From assembly GCF_900102785.1 (NCBI RefSeq), contig NZ_FNGC01000017.1:26940-90939 (forward strand): 64,000 nucleotides of DNA, given 5' to 3'. Positions 26,230 to 34,984 of this stretch are shown in pieces (within the stretch, counting starts at the first letter, position 1; the number at the start of each line of letters is the position of its first letter). Source of the DNA: Arthrobacter sp. ok362. Its GTDB lineage: Bacteria > Actinomycetota > Actinomycetes > Actinomycetales > Micrococcaceae. The notes beneath the pieces are model-generated. The model was not told the DNA's origin. It ran no database searches and saw nothing but the letters and a program-made list of their open reading frames with translations. The position numbers were made by a program, and so were the translations under genes.

Positions 26230-26451
26230 ATGGAATACACAAGACTCGGGTCGTCGGGCCTGAAGGTCAGCCGCATTGCCCTCGGCACGATGGGCTTCGG
26301 AGACGGGACAGTGCCGTTCTGGAGCTGGGCTCTGCCGTGGGAGGACGCGAAGGGTTTCTTCGCGCAGGCGCTCGACCTGGGAATCAACTTCTGGGTCCCG
26401 GCCGCAGTTGACGTGAGCGATTTCCTCCCTTGCGAGCTGAAGGCTGCCTAA
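26230..26451 (+). pseudogene. Aldo/keto reductase, truncated after about 55 residues
   Basis: The N-terminus MEYTRLGSSGLKVSRIALGT, then WALPWEDAKGFFAQALDLGI, is a normal AKR start. After GINFW the expected DTANVY catalytic strand is replaced by an unrelated 18-residue tail (VPAAVDVSDFLPCELKAA) and a stop. The catalytic Tyr, Lys and His are lost. The break at about 26397 marks a deletion or recombination junction at the end of the first MmyB module. Confidence 0.8.
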
Positions 26452-26608
26452 TTGGCCTGCCCGTCCTCCGCGGCTGGAGAATTCTGCGCGGCGGCGCGTC
26501 AGGTTCTGGTTCAGTTCATCGGGCATTGCGCGAGGCAGCCACCAACGGGCTTAGCCACTAACTGATGGTTCCTGTTTCTTCGGCAGGGCGAGCTTTTAGA
26601 GTGGGGGC

Positions 26609-27490
26609 ATGGGTATACGGGAAGAAGCGGGTGAGTTCCTTCGCACCCGGCGGGCGCGTCTGACGCCGGAACAGCTGGGCATCATTAGCGGAGGCCGCCG
26701 CCGCGTGCCGGGCCTGCGTCGTGAGGAAGTCGCGATGCTTGCGGGCACGAGCAGCGAATACTACGCGCGGATGGAACGCGGCGATCTCGCGGGCGTTTCG
26801 GCCGAGGTCCTTGATGCGGTTGGTCGCGTTCTGCGGTTGGACGAGGCGGAGATGCAGCATCTGCATGATCTGGCGCGGATAACAGGTCCGGCGCCGGTCC
26901 GCCGCCGGGCACTTCCGGCACCGAGCCAGGTGCGGCCCTCGCTGCAGGCATTCCTGGATGCGATGACGGGCGCGCCTGCGTGGGTGATGAACGCGCAACG
27001 GGACATCCTGGCAACGAACACGCTCGGCCGCGCGTTGATGGCGCCGCTGCTGGATGACCCGGCGAACGGGGGCAACAACGCGCGGTTCATTTTCCTCAGC
27101 CCGGCCTCGCGCACCTTCTATCCGGATTGGGAAAGCGCGGCCGACAGCACCGTGGCCTCCCTGCGCACCGCGGCGGGCCGGAACCCGCACGATAAGGGGC
27201 TCACGAATCTGATCGGTGAGCTTGTCACGCGCAGCGACACCTTTCGGATCCGCTGGTCCGCCCACAATGTTCGCCTGCACCGGACCGGGGTGAAGCGGAT
27301 CGTGCACCCCGACGTGGGTGAACTCGACTTCGTTTACGAGGGGGTCGAAATCCCGGATCACCCCGGCTGGATGATTTTCGCCTACACGGCCTCGACCGGC
27401 TCGCCGACCGAGGAACGGCTCCGCCTCCTGGGCAGCCTCGCCGCCGGCAGCACACCCACCCCGACGCCGACGTCGACCCGCGAAAGCTGA
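26609..27490 (+). CDS. XRE family regulator with MmyB-type ligand-binding domain
   Basis: This 293-residue regulator is a paralogue of the one at 22451. The HTH contains RRVPGLRREEVAMLAGTSSE and YYARMERGDLAGVSAEVLDA. The MmyB domain has MTGAPAWVMNAQRDILATNT, RFIFLSPASRTFYPDWESAA, NLIGELVTRSDTFRIRWSAH and VKRIVHPDVGELDFVYEGVE. A Pro-Thr tail (STPTPTPTSTRES) ends the protein. It stands first in a tight set with a cupin and an SDR, starting one base before the cupin ATG. That arrangement indicates co-transcription and probably autoregulation by a ligand of the pathway. Confidence 0.9.
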   Translation: MGIREEAGEFLRTRRARLTPEQLGIISGGRRRVPGLRREEVAMLAGTSSEYYARMERGDLAGVSAEVLDAVGRVLRLDEAEMQHLHDLARITGPAPVRRRALPAPSQVRPSLQAFLDAMTGAPAWVMNAQRDILATNTLGRALMAPLLDDPANGGNNARFIFLSPASRTFYPDWESAADSTVASLRTAAGRNPHDKGLTNLIGELVTRSDTFRIRWSAHNVRLHRTGVKRIVHPDVGELDFVYEGVEIPDHPGWMIFAYTASTGSPTEERLRLLGSLAAGSTPTPTPTSTRES

Positions 27491-27491
27491 C

Positions 27492-27953
27492 ATGGAGATT
27501 GAACCCCGGGCAGCGACCACGAAAGGGCCTTCGGATCGCTTCACCGGCGACGTATGGGTGGACCCGGTCGCCGGACCGCGCCCGGAGCCTTCCCGGCTGA
27601 CGGCTGGAATCGTGCGGTTCGCGCCCGGAGCGCGGAGCGCCTGGCATGTGCACGCGCGCGGACAGACGCTGCGCGTCACCGACGGCGTCGCGATCGTGCA
27701 GACACGCGGCGGAGACACGGTCGCCGTGCATCCCGGGCAGACCGTCTACACACCCCCGGGCGAGTGGCACTGGCACGGCGCAACCGTCGAGAACTTTATG
27801 TCCCACCTTGCCCTCTCCGAACTGCTCCCCGAGAAGGACGGCGCGACCGTCACCTGGGGTGAACACGTCACGGACGAAGAATACCGGCGCGCGCAGATGC
27901 TCACGCTCCAGCAGAATGACGAAACGATCGATCAGGAAGAGGAAGCCCTATGA
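27492..27953 (+). CDS. Cupin domain protein
   Basis: This 153-residue single-domain cupin has motif 1 residues in AWHVHARGQTLRVTDGVAIV (H-x-H, then a Gln where many cupins have Glu). Motif 2 residues are in GQTVYTPPGEWHWHGA (the metal-ligand His is in this block). It resembles the small quercetinase-like/carboxymuconolactone-associated cupins often found beside CMD proteins and SDRs. Actual catalysis is uncertain. It begins one base after the MmyB stop, and its TGA overlaps the next SDR start (ATGA), so the three genes are translationally coupled. Confidence 0.85.
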   Translation: MEIEPRAATTKGPSDRFTGDVWVDPVAGPRPEPSRLTAGIVRFAPGARSAWHVHARGQTLRVTDGVAIVQTRGGDTVAVHPGQTVYTPPGEWHWHGATVENFMSHLALSELLPEKDGATVTWGEHVTDEEYRRAQMLTLQQNDETIDQEEEAL

Positions 27954-28780
27954 CCACCTGGCTCATTACCGGATGCTCCACCGGCCTCGGCCGCGCCCTC
28001 GCGACCGCGGTGCTCGAGCACGGCCATAACGCCGTCGTCACCGCCCGCGACACGGCGAAAGTGCAGGACCTCGCGGACCGCTACCCGGACACCGCCCTCG
28101 CCCTCGCGCTAGACGTCACCGACGACGCACAGGTCACCGCTGCCGTCGCCGCAGCGGAACGGCGTTTTGGCGCCGTCGACGTGCTTGTCAACAACGCCGG
28201 CTACGGCTACCGTGCCGCCGTCGAGGAGGGCGAGGACGACGCCGTGCGCCGGCTGTTCGACACGCACGTATTCGGCACCGTCCGCACCATCAAAGCCGTG
28301 CTGCCAGGAATGCGCGCCCGTCGCTCCGGCACAGTCATCAACCTCTCCTCAATCGGCGCGCGCATCTCCCCGGAAGGCTCCGGCTACTACTCCGCCGTGA
28401 AGGCCGCGATCGAAGCACTCACACTCTCGCTGCGCAAAGAGATCGCACCCCTGGGCATCCGTGCGATCACCGTCGAACCCGGCGCGTTCCGCACCGACTT
28501 CGCCGGCCGCTCGCTCACCCAGGCCGCCGAACCGATCGCCGACTACGCCGACACCGCCGGTAAGCGCCGCAAGGAACACGACACCGTGCACGGCACCCAG
28601 AACGGCGACCCCGCGAAGGCCGCGGCCGCGCTCATCAAAGTCGTCGAATCCGAGGACACCCCCTACCTGTTGCTGCTCGGAAACGACGCCTCGAACGGAT
28701 TCCGTGCTGCGCTCGACGCGCTGCGCGCGGACGCTGACAAATGGGAGCCGGTCAGCCGCAGCACCGACTTCGACGCCTGA
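27950..28780 (+). CDS. SDR family oxidoreductase
   Basis: This 276-residue short-chain dehydrogenase begins MTTWLITGCSTGLGRALATA. The glycine loop is TGCSTGLG, a variant typical of the atypical oxidoreductase group that also has LDVTDDAQ and VLVNNAGYGYRAAVEEGEDD. The active site is LSSIGARISPEGSGYYSAVK, with YYSAVK as the catalytic Tyr-x3-Lys. VEPGAFRTDFAGRS follows. This group is frequently paired with MmyB regulators. Its start overlaps the cupin stop by four bases. The substrate is unknown. Confidence 0.9.
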   Translation: MTTWLITGCSTGLGRALATAVLEHGHNAVVTARDTAKVQDLADRYPDTALALALDVTDDAQVTAAVAAAERRFGAVDVLVNNAGYGYRAAVEEGEDDAVRRLFDTHVFGTVRTIKAVLPGMRARRSGTVINLSSIGARISPEGSGYYSAVKAAIEALTLSLRKEIAPLGIRAITVEPGAFRTDFAGRSLTQAAEPIADYADTAGKRRKEHDTVHGTQNGDPAKAAAALIKVVESEDTPYLLLLGNDASNGFRAALDALRADADKWEPVSRSTDFDA

Positions 28781-28797
28781 ACCGAAAGGAAAACACC

Positions 28798-28986
28798 ATG
28801 ACCGAACAGAGCCCCGCCCAGCGGGCCATCGGCGACTTCGCCCCGAAACTCGTCGACCTCACCGAGGACGTGCTCTTCGGCGACGTCTGGGAACGACCCG
28901 AACTCTCCAAACGCGACCGCAGCCTCGTCACCGTCACGAGCCTGATCACGTCCTCAAGCTTCGAGCAACTCCCCAGGACGGACTGA
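28798..28986 (+). pseudogene. Carboxymuconolactone decarboxylase-family protein, truncated
   Basis: The first 50 codons (MTEQSPAQRAIGDFAPKLVD, then LFGDVWERPELSKRDRSLVT) are a clear CMD-family N-terminus, led by a good AAAGGAAA ribosome site. After VTSLIT the sequence diverges to SSSFEQLPRTD and stops; the helix with the catalytic Cys-x2-His is missing. The break closes the second MmyB module in the same way that the truncated AKR closes the first. Confidence 0.8.
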
Positions 28987-28989
28987 CTT

Positions 28990-29130
28990 CCAGCCAGATC
29001 AACGCCGAATTTGTCCAACCGGAAGCAGAAGACCTGTACGGGAAGATCGGCTACAGACAAATACCGGCCGATCCGCCCTACGACACCGCGATACCGTCGT
29101 CAGTCTGCTTCAAGAAGGACCTTGAGGGTG
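28990..29130 (+). pseudogene. GNAT acetyltransferase, C-terminal fragment
   Basis: One frame just after the CMD break encodes PEAEDLYGKIGYRQIPADPP and SSVCFKKDLEGG. This matches the last helix and strands of GNAT N-acetyltransferases (the LY..IGYR motif). No acetyl-CoA loop is present. It is a remnant placed by the same rearrangement that truncated the CMD gene. Confidence 0.5.
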
Positions 29131-29175
29131 GAGTCCAGGGAATCAGGCCTGCGAAAGCCGTCCGCAACGGTGGCC

Positions 29176-29210
29176 AGAGGACGACGGCGGATGTACCGCC
29201 GTCGTCCTCT
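29176..29210. terminator. 15-bp perfect stem-loop
   Basis: agaggacgacggcgg (29176-29190) pairs perfectly with 29196-29210 around a 5-base loop. It lies between the second MmyB module and the convergent hxlR gene, just past the latter's stop, and can terminate transcription from both sides. Confidence 0.75.
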
Positions 29211-29224
29211 GCCCGGCTTTGTCG

Positions 29225-29707
29225 TTACTGGTCGGACGCCGGGTCCGTACCGGCCGTGGACACAAGCGGTCCCAGCATCAAACTTCCTGGCGTGAACTCC
29301 TCACCGCATTCCGCACACGACACCACCGGGTTCAGGTCGGCCCCGCAACTGTGACGGTAAGAGGCACGGGGTGTCTCGTCGCGCATCCATGTGCTGCTCC
29401 ACGCTGCGAGCGAAATGAGAATGGGCGCGACTTCGGCCCCGGAAGTTGTGAGGTGGTACTCGTAGCGCGGGGGACGCTCGGAGTACTGGACGCGCTCGAT
29501 CACGCCACGGCTTTCGAGCGTGCGCAGTCGGCCCGTCAGGATGTCGCGGGACGCGCCAGTATTACGGGCGATCTGATCGAACCGGTGAACGCCCAAGGAC
29601 ATCTCGCGAAGCGCCAGCAGCGCCCACCGCTCCCCCAACACGTCGAGCCCCGCCGCGATGAAACACGCCCTCGGCGCGCTAACTGACGTCTCGGTCGGCT
29701 GATTCAT
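29225..29707 (-). CDS. HxlR family transcriptional regulator
   Basis: This 160-residue winged-helix regulator contains VLGERWALLALREMSLGVHR (the family's opening helix), RNTGASRDILTGRLRTLESR and GVIERVQYSERPPRYEYHLT. After the HTH an extra C-terminal part carries HSCGADLNPVVSCAECGEEF. Its C ... CxxC pattern looks like a small metal-binding or redox knuckle, seen in a subset of HxlR proteins. HxlR members respond to aldehydes, quinones or oxidants. It is divergent from an SDR with a nested inverted repeat between them, so it most likely controls the SDR-thioesterase-transporter operon. Confidence 0.88.
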   Translation of the reverse strand: MNQPTETSVSAPRACFIAAGLDVLGERWALLALREMSLGVHRFDQIARNTGASRDILTGRLRTLESRGVIERVQYSERPPRYEYHLTTSGAEVAPILISLAAWSSTWMRDETPRASYRHSCGADLNPVVSCAECGEEFTPGSLMLGPLVSTAGTDPASDQ

Positions 29708-29741
29708 CGTTCACCTGCTTTCGCTACTCTCCCTAAGTATA

Positions 29742-29779
29742 CAGGTTAGTTGGAAAATCCAACCGACTCGGCTAACCTG
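29742..29779. promoter_or_regulatory. Nested inverted repeats: HxlR operator
   Basis: An outer pair caggttag/ctaacctg (29742-29749 and 29772-29779) and an inner pair gttgg/ccaac (29749-29753 and 29759-29763) lie between the divergent hxlR and SDR starts. This is the natural binding site for HxlR and probably overlaps its promoter. Confidence 0.7.
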
Positions 29780-29834
29780 AGACTCTGAGACCGCGACAAC
29801 CGCGTCACGGCCCTATCCGACATCAGGAGAATCC

Positions 29835-30551
29835 ATGCCACAGCTATCTGGCGCCGTCGTCCTCGTTACCGGCGCGAACGGAGGCCTGGGCCGCGAGTTC
29901 GTGGAACAGGCCCTCGCCCGGGGTGCTGAGAAGGTGTATGCGACAGCCCGCCGCCCGCAAGAGTGGAACGACTCCCGGATCGTCCCCCTCGCCCTCGACA
30001 TCACCAACCCTGACTCGATCCGGGCCGCTGTTACCCAGGCCCAGGACGTCACGGTCCTGATCAACAACGCCGGCATGAGCGTCGAATCGGACACTTTCTT
30101 GGCGCTCTCCGACGAGGAGATCCGCGACGTTATGGAGACCAACTTCTTCGGACCGGTCGCCCTGACCAGGGCATTCGCGCCGGTGCTCGCCGCCAGCGAA
30201 ACGTCAGCGGTCCTCAACATCCACTCGGTGCTCAGCTGGATCGCACTCACCGGCGCCTACAGCGCATCAAAGGCCGCGCTGTGGTCAGCGACCAACTCCT
30301 TCCGCGTGGAACTGGCCCCCCAAGGCACGCAGGTCACGGGTGTTCACGTCGGCTACATAGACACAGCCATGGCTAAGGGCGTGAATGCCCCGAAGACCTC
30401 CCCCGAGGAAGTCGCACGGAAGTCGTTCGCCGGCCTCGAGCAGGGTGAGTACGAGGTCATCGTGGACGACATCAGCGCCGGCGTGAAGCTCGGACTGTCT
30501 GGTTCGATCTCGGATCTGTACCCTGCCCTGGCAGCCAACGCCCCGTCATGA
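29835..30551 (+). CDS. SDR family oxidoreductase
   Basis: This 238-residue short-chain dehydrogenase starts at MPQLSGAVVLVTGANGGLGR with CAGGAGAA upstream. It has TGANGGLG, VYATARRPQEW, LDITNP, VTVLINNAGMSVESDTFLA and the active site IHSVLSWIALTGAYSASKAA (Tyr-x3-Lys). GYIDTAMAKGVNAPKTSPEE follows. The branch is the SDR family often repressed by HxlR or TetR and annotated as YvrD or sepiapterin-like; no substrate can be given. It is the first gene of the three-gene HxlR-controlled operon. Confidence 0.9.
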   Translation: MPQLSGAVVLVTGANGGLGREFVEQALARGAEKVYATARRPQEWNDSRIVPLALDITNPDSIRAAVTQAQDVTVLINNAGMSVESDTFLALSDEEIRDVMETNFFGPVALTRAFAPVLAASETSAVLNIHSVLSWIALTGAYSASKAALWSATNSFRVELAPQGTQVTGVHVGYIDTAMAKGVNAPKTSPEEVARKSFAGLEQGEYEVIVDDISAGVKLGLSGSISDLYPALAANAPS

Positions 30552-30599
30552 CGCCGCCAAACCCTGAAGACCTGCAGAGAACCTGAACAGGAAATCCCC

Positions 30600-31124
30600 A
30601 TGTCAACCAACACCTCGGCGGAACGCTCGGAAACCTTCACGTGGATGGATCCGGCAATCGCGCTCGAACAGCTGCGACGACTGTCGGGTCTGGACTACTT
30701 TTCCGGCCTCCGCGAAGGCAGCATTTCGCCGCCCCCGATCGCTTCCCTGATGAATTTCGATCTCGTCGATGCGAAATACGGGCACGTCGAGTTCCAGTGC
30801 GAGCCGACAGAAGCCCACTACAACCCGCTCGGAATGGTGCACGGCGGTCTGGCCTGCACACTCCTGGACACGGTGCTCGGCTGCGCAGCACACACCACCT
30901 TGGAAGCAGGGATCGGCTACACCTCCATCGATCTGGCGGTCAAGTACTTGCGGCCCATCACGCTCCAGAAGGGCCCACTTCGCGCAGAGGGGTCAGTCGT
31001 GAAATCCGGCTCCCGGGTGATATTCACCGAAGGCCGCCTCAGCACCGCCAGCGGAGAACTCCTTGCCACCGCCACGAGCACGCTGCTCATCTTCACCCAC
31101 CAACCAAACGGACTGACGAGATGA
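30600..31124 (+). CDS. PaaI family thioesterase (hotdog fold)
   Basis: This 174-residue hotdog-fold protein has the PaaI pattern NPLGMVHGGLACTLLDTVLG (active-site region HGG ... D), then GYTSIDLAVKYLRPITLQKG and VIFTEGRLSTASGELLATAT. The family hydrolyses acyl- or aryl-CoA thioesters in the cytoplasm. It lies 48 bases after the SDR. Its stop overlaps the start of a TDT transporter (ATGA), so the three are co-expressed. The N-terminal 40 residues are longer than the minimal fold and contain SGLDYFSGLREGSISPPPIA, usual for this subgroup. Confidence 0.9.
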   Translation: MSTNTSAERSETFTWMDPAIALEQLRRLSGLDYFSGLREGSISPPPIASLMNFDLVDAKYGHVEFQCEPTEAHYNPLGMVHGGLACTLLDTVLGCAAHTTLEAGIGYTSIDLAVKYLRPITLQKGPLRAEGSVVKSGSRVIFTEGRLSTASGELLATATSTLLIFTHQPNGLTR

Positions 31125-32158
31125 CTGATACCGGCACCATAGCGGCGCCGACGCCGACCGCTCAGGATCGCGCCTTGTCTCCGGCCGCCCCTTCGGGAAT
31201 GCCGGCTTTGAGCCGCTTCGGCATTCCCCTGGGGCTTGCCGGTCTCGGGGGCGGCTGGTCTGCCGCGAGGAGCTCACTAGGATCCCCGATGTGGCCGGAG
31301 GAAATCCTCTACGGAGCAGCCAGCTCACTGTGGCTGGTCCTGACCGCCCTCTACGTGTTCCGGGGCCTTCGCCGAAAAGGAGCATTCCGGGCCGACCTGC
31401 GACACGACGTGGCAGGGCCCTTCGCGTCCTTCATCCCGTTAGTGGGGATCCTGCTCTCGTCCCACTACAGCCAGTACCTGCCGCCATGGGGCGCCTGGCT
31501 GTGCATGGCTTTCATTGCCGCCCTTGCCATCGTCGCTGCCCAGCTCCTCGCCCACTGGGTCACCGGCGGGATATCCATGCGATCCATCCATCCCGGCTAC
31601 CTGCTGCCCGTCGTGGCCGGATCCTTCGTTGCCAGCATCGGATTCTCAAGCATCCATGCCCATGACGCGGCCATGGCCGCGTTTGGCATCGGCGCGTTCT
31701 TCTGGCTGGTCATAGGAACCGTCGTCACCATCCGGCTGATGACCGGCGGCGAACTGCCACCGGCCGCCAAAACCGGACTGTCCGCATACCTGGCTGCACC
31801 CGCAACCGCCAACATCGCCTGGATGATGTCACATCCAGGCCCCGTGGGGACAGTCCAACTCTGCCTAACAGGCGTGCTGCTGATCATGGTCCTCATGCAA
31901 GTCATGCTCCTCCCCGAGTACCGCAAGCTTCCCTTCACGCAAATGTTCTGGGTATTCACCTTTCCTGTCGGTGCAACCACGAACTATGCCATCCGCTGGC
32001 TTGCAACAACCGACCTCCCCGGCCGGGAAATCTACGCCTGGACGACTCTCGGCCTCGCAACAGCCTTCACCCTGGCCATTGCCGCCCGCACCGCCCCAAC
32101 AGCCATCGCCCCAAGAGTAGCGAGACTCACCGCACCACAGAGCACAGAAGTGCGCTGA
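31121..32158 (+). CDS. TDT family transporter (TehA/SLAC1-like)
   Basis: This 345-residue protein has about ten membrane helices, starting MTDTGTIAAPTPTAQDRALS; the frame extends upstream only as an overlap with the thioesterase. Family features are LSRFGIPLGLAGLGGGW near the first helix, SHYSQYLPPWGAWLCMAF, HPGYLLPVVAGSFVASIGF and the late FTFPVGATTNYAIRW. TehA/SLAC1 proteins are anion channels or C4-dicarboxylate/tellurite-resistance exporters. It overlaps the preceding thioesterase by four bases, so a role in exporting an acid product of the SDR and thioesterase steps is plausible but unproven. Confidence 0.87.
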   Translation: MTDTGTIAAPTPTAQDRALSPAAPSGMPALSRFGIPLGLAGLGGGWSAARSSLGSPMWPEEILYGAASSLWLVLTALYVFRGLRRKGAFRADLRHDVAGPFASFIPLVGILLSSHYSQYLPPWGAWLCMAFIAALAIVAAQLLAHWVTGGISMRSIHPGYLLPVVAGSFVASIGFSSIHAHDAAMAAFGIGAFFWLVIGTVVTIRLMTGGELPPAAKTGLSAYLAAPATANIAWMMSHPGPVGTVQLCLTGVLLIMVLMQVMLLPEYRKLPFTQMFWVFTFPVGATTNYAIRWLATTDLPGREIYAWTTLGLATAFTLAIAARTAPTAIAPRVARLTAPQSTEVR

Positions 32159-32980
32159 AGCTGCCGCCGCCTGCAACAAGCTCCTTTTGAAGCAGGGAAT
32201 GTGGTGCCAGCCGGCCGCGCCAGCGGACGCCCTTGACCGCCGTCGTTTTCTGCCACCCAATCCACGAAAGCTGGATCGCGTCCAGCACATCATCGCGATC
32301 TACACGCTCGTTGAGCAGACCGCGACCATAGTCACCGCCCCAGTCCGTCCAGGGCACCAGTGAAGCGGGACGGACCGCGGTACCTCTGGGGTGGACAGAT
32401 CGGCCAACATCCAGGGTGCCCTGTCGACCGCGGCGCCAGGGAGGCCGCTTACTGACGGGGTGACATTGCGGTCTGGCGACAAACGGCCGGCCGCGCACGT
32501 GGGAGCGAAGCCGTGGCTCGGGACGCGCTTCTGGCGCGCTTTGGCCTGTCACGGCGTCGGCCTGATAGCGGTGTCCGGGCTGTACGAAGTGACTTGCGAG
32601 CCGGCACCGCTGTCGAGCACTTTGGAGTGGGTGGTCGACGCGTCGAGAACGACGTGCTGGGAAGCGACGTCGCTGACCACGTGGTTGAGCGCGACCACGT
32701 TGGCGTCCCGCCGGCGGTCAGGATCTGGGTCGGCTGGGCGCCGGCGGGGGCGATATTGGCGGGGTGCCAAACCAATTGGGCAGCGGGAGATGACACTAGG
32801 AGCACGGCGCAGTGGGTGTCAACGCCAAAATTCGGAACTGAAGTGTTTGGCAGTGCCGACGCGCCTCACCTCTGCCCGGATCACCGGGCTTCCGTCCCCG
32901 AGCGGTCCCGACGCCGGGCCGCAAAGCTCCGGGCCAGGGACTCCTCGCCCGCATGAGTCTCCGCGCTTGTGACCCTTGAC
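32159..32980. other. Intergenic, no supported gene
   Basis: These 820 bases contain open frames on both strands, but none has a family match or good codon use. A leftward frame near 32200-32350 (DYGRGLLNERVDRDDVLDAI) may be a piece of an unknown gene. No transposase signature or terminal repeat was found. Confidence 0.4.
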
Positions 32981-32984
32981 ACCC

Positions 32985-33115
32985 TCCAGACCCATTTCTC
33001 CCCGGACCTCCGGCAGCAGCGGGGACAGGCCGGTGACGGCGTGCCGCAGGGTGATGGCCAGGAGCACGTGCCCACGATGAGCACGACGCGGCCGCGCCAG
33101 AGGCTGCCCGCCGGC
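32985..33115 (-). pseudogene. MFS transporter (CynX/NimT-type), N-terminal fragment
   Basis: The leftward frame HVLLAITLRHAVTGLSPLLP followed by EVRGEMGLEGV matches the first helix region of CynX/NimT-type MFS proteins (usual form LNLRPAVTGVSPLLPEI). The preceding hydrophobic stretch VVLIVG is in a neighbouring frame, and no further helices follow. It is a frameshifted stub. Confidence 0.55.
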
Positions 33116-33183
33116 GGAGTGACTTTAACGGGGAATGCGTTTCCCGGCGGCTGGGGCCTGTGCGGCAATGTATCGGGTGATCA

Positions 33184-33945
33184 TCAGACTGCGGCCTTGG
33201 AGTCGGCATCGATGGGGAACATCTGGCCAGAGATGGTTCGGGCGTGCGGGCCGGCGAGGAACAGGATCAAGGCTGCGATGTCGTCCGGGTTGATGAATTT
33301 CTTCACGGACTGGTTGGCCATCGCGGAGTCGATTTCCTCCTGCACGGTGCGGCCGGACACGGACGCGCGGCCCTCGAAGACGCTCATGATGCGGGGGCCG
33401 TCCACGGCGCCCGGGTGGATGGTGTTCGAGGTGATGCCAAAGGGACCCAGTTCCATTGCGAGCGTCTTGGCGAAGCCGACCAGGCCCCACTTGGTGGTGG
33501 AGTAAGCAACACGGTTCGGGTAGCCGAACCGGCCGGCCAGGGAAGACATGGTCACGATGGATGCGGCGTCGGATTCCTTAAGCAGCGGGATAGCCCTCTG
33601 CGTGACGTTGAAGGTCCCCAGAAGGTTCACGCCGACGACGGCGGCGAAAGCGCCGGCGTCGTATTCTTCCACCGGGGCGGTGGGGCCGGCGATGCCGGCG
33701 TTGTTGACCAGCACATCCAGACCGCCAAGCTCCTTCTTGACGTCCTCGAACAGGGGGGCGACGGCGTCGGGGTTGCTGACGTCCGTCACTGATCCGGTGA
33801 TGTCCGGATTACCGGCGCTGGCTGCGGCCACCGCCTCGGCGTTGATGTCGGCGATGTGAACCCTGGCGCCGGCGGCTACAAAGGCCTTGGCGGTGGCCAG
33901 TCCGATCCCGCTGGCTCCGGCCGTGATGAGTACGCGTTGTGACAT
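33184..33945 (-). CDS. SDR family oxidoreductase of the ketone cluster
   Basis: This 253-residue classical SDR begins MSQRVLITAGASGIGLATAK (the loop is AGASGIG). It has IADINAEAV (Asp after strand 2, indicating NAD), VTDVSNPD, VLVNNAGIAGP and the active site MSSLAGRFGYPNRVAYSTTK. HPGAVDGPRIMSVFEGRASV follows. It resembles 3-oxoacyl or alcohol dehydrogenases with a large substrate loop. It is the last gene of the leftward operon with the AAHS transporter, acetoacetyl-CoA synthetase and amidohydrolase, 124 bases after the latter. In the proposed pathway it would oxidise an alcohol to the ketone substrate, or act on a hydroxy acid; both are inference. Confidence 0.88.
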   Translation of the reverse strand: MSQRVLITAGASGIGLATAKAFVAAGARVHIADINAEAVAAASAGNPDITGSVTDVSNPDAVAPLFEDVKKELGGLDVLVNNAGIAGPTAPVEEYDAGAFAAVVGVNLLGTFNVTQRAIPLLKESDAASIVTMSSLAGRFGYPNRVAYSTTKWGLVGFAKTLAMELGPFGITSNTIHPGAVDGPRIMSVFEGRASVSGRTVQEEIDSAMANQSVKKFINPDDIAALILFLAGPHARTISGQMFPIDADSKAAV

Positions 33946-34069
33946 TGTCTTCTCCATGTGTTCAGGCGGAGGGACAGAGGCGGTGGGCTGTTGCCCGCTC
34001 GTCGGTGTTCCCAAATTTAGGCATTTTTCACTCGAGCCATGAGCATGTGCTGTGCGCTCAGGCCCGTCA

Positions 34070-34984
34070 TCATTCCGTGGCGGTCCCTGTGGCGTTCTGC
34101 AGCCCGAGGAGCCGGAGCGCGTTTTCGCGCATGATCAGCGGACGGACTTCCGGTTTGATGGCCAGTTTCTCAAAGTCGGCGATCCAGCGGTCCGGCGGAA
34201 TCATGGGGTAGTCGGAGCCGAAAAGGACCTTGGTCCGCAGGAGTGAGTTCGCGTACTGCACTAGCTGCGGCGGGAAGTACTTCGGGGACCAGCCGGAGAG
34301 GTCGATGTAGACGTTGGTGTGGCGCGCCGCGACCGCCAGTGCCTCCTCCTGCCAGGGAAACGACGGGTGGGCCATGATGATCTTCAAATCCGGGAAGTCC
34401 ACCGCCACGTCATCGAGCACGATCGGGTTGGAGTATTTCAGCCTGATCCCGCCCGAGCCCGGCATGCCCGAACCGATTCCGCTCTGCCCCGTATGGAAGA
34501 GCGCTGGAACGCCCAGTTTCTGAATCGCCTCGTATAGGGGGTAAGCCATGGGATCGTTCGGGAAGAATCCCTGCAGGTTGGGGTGGAACTTGAACCCCTT
34601 GACACCAAATTCCTCCACTAGGATTTTCGCTTCCCGCACGCCCTCCTCGCCGCGGGCAGGGTTGATGCTGGCAAAGGGAATGAGCACATCCGAATGCCCT
34701 GCGGCTTGGCGGGCAATCTCGCGGTTGGAGAGGGGCGGATGCCCGGTCTGGGATTCATGGTCCACCGTGAAGACGACGGCGGCCATGTTGCGTTCGCGGT
34801 AGTGCGCGGCCACGCTGTCGACGTTCAACGGTTCGTGCGAGGTTCCGAAGTGCTTGCGGGCAGCTTCGCGAAAGTCCTCCGGCATGTCGGTGTGGCCGTG
34901 GCCGTCGGCTTCAATATGGACGTGCATGTCGATGGCTACGATGTCGGCAATATTCATGGTGTTCACGTTTCTGGTAGTAGTCAT
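34070..34984 (-). CDS. Amidohydrolase (ACMSD-like TIM-barrel metal hydrolase)
   Basis: This 304-residue protein belongs to the amidohydrolase_2 group. The metal site is intact: VAIDMHVHIEADGHGH (H-x-H), GVKGFKFHPNLQGFF, ALFHTGQSGIGSG (His), IIMAHPSFPWQ (His) and VLFGSDYPMIPPDRW (Asp). Relatives are non-oxidative decarboxylases (ACMSD, resorcylate) or C-C/lactone hydrolases, so it could cleave or decarboxylate a beta-keto or ring-derived acid. Its ATG overlaps the acetoacetyl-CoA synthetase stop (ATGA), so the two are translationally coupled. An alternative ATG ten codons in starts MNIADIVAIDMHVH. The role in the cluster is not clear. Confidence 0.85.
   Translation of the reverse strand: MTTTRNVNTMNIADIVAIDMHVHIEADGHGHTDMPEDFREAARKHFGTSHEPLNVDSVAAHYRERNMAAVVFTVDHESQTGHPPLSNREIARQAAGHSDVLIPFASINPARGEEGVREAKILVEEFGVKGFKFHPNLQGFFPNDPMAYPLYEAIQKLGVPALFHTGQSGIGSGMPGSGGIRLKYSNPIVLDDVAVDFPDLKIIMAHPSFPWQEEALAVAARHTNVYIDLSGWSPKYFPPQLVQYANSLLRTKVLFGSDYPMIPPDRWIADFEKLAIKPEVRPLIMRENALRLLGLQNATGTATE

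Noticed and set aside
30641..31120. A 160-codon N-terminal extension of the TDT transporter
   Set aside because: It overlaps the thioesterase gene in another frame and is Arg/Pro/His-rich shadow sequence. The ATGA-coupled start at 31121 is natural.
32159..32980. A transposase or insertion sequence in the large gap
   Set aside because: No DDE or HUH motif, terminal inverted repeat or target duplication could be found.
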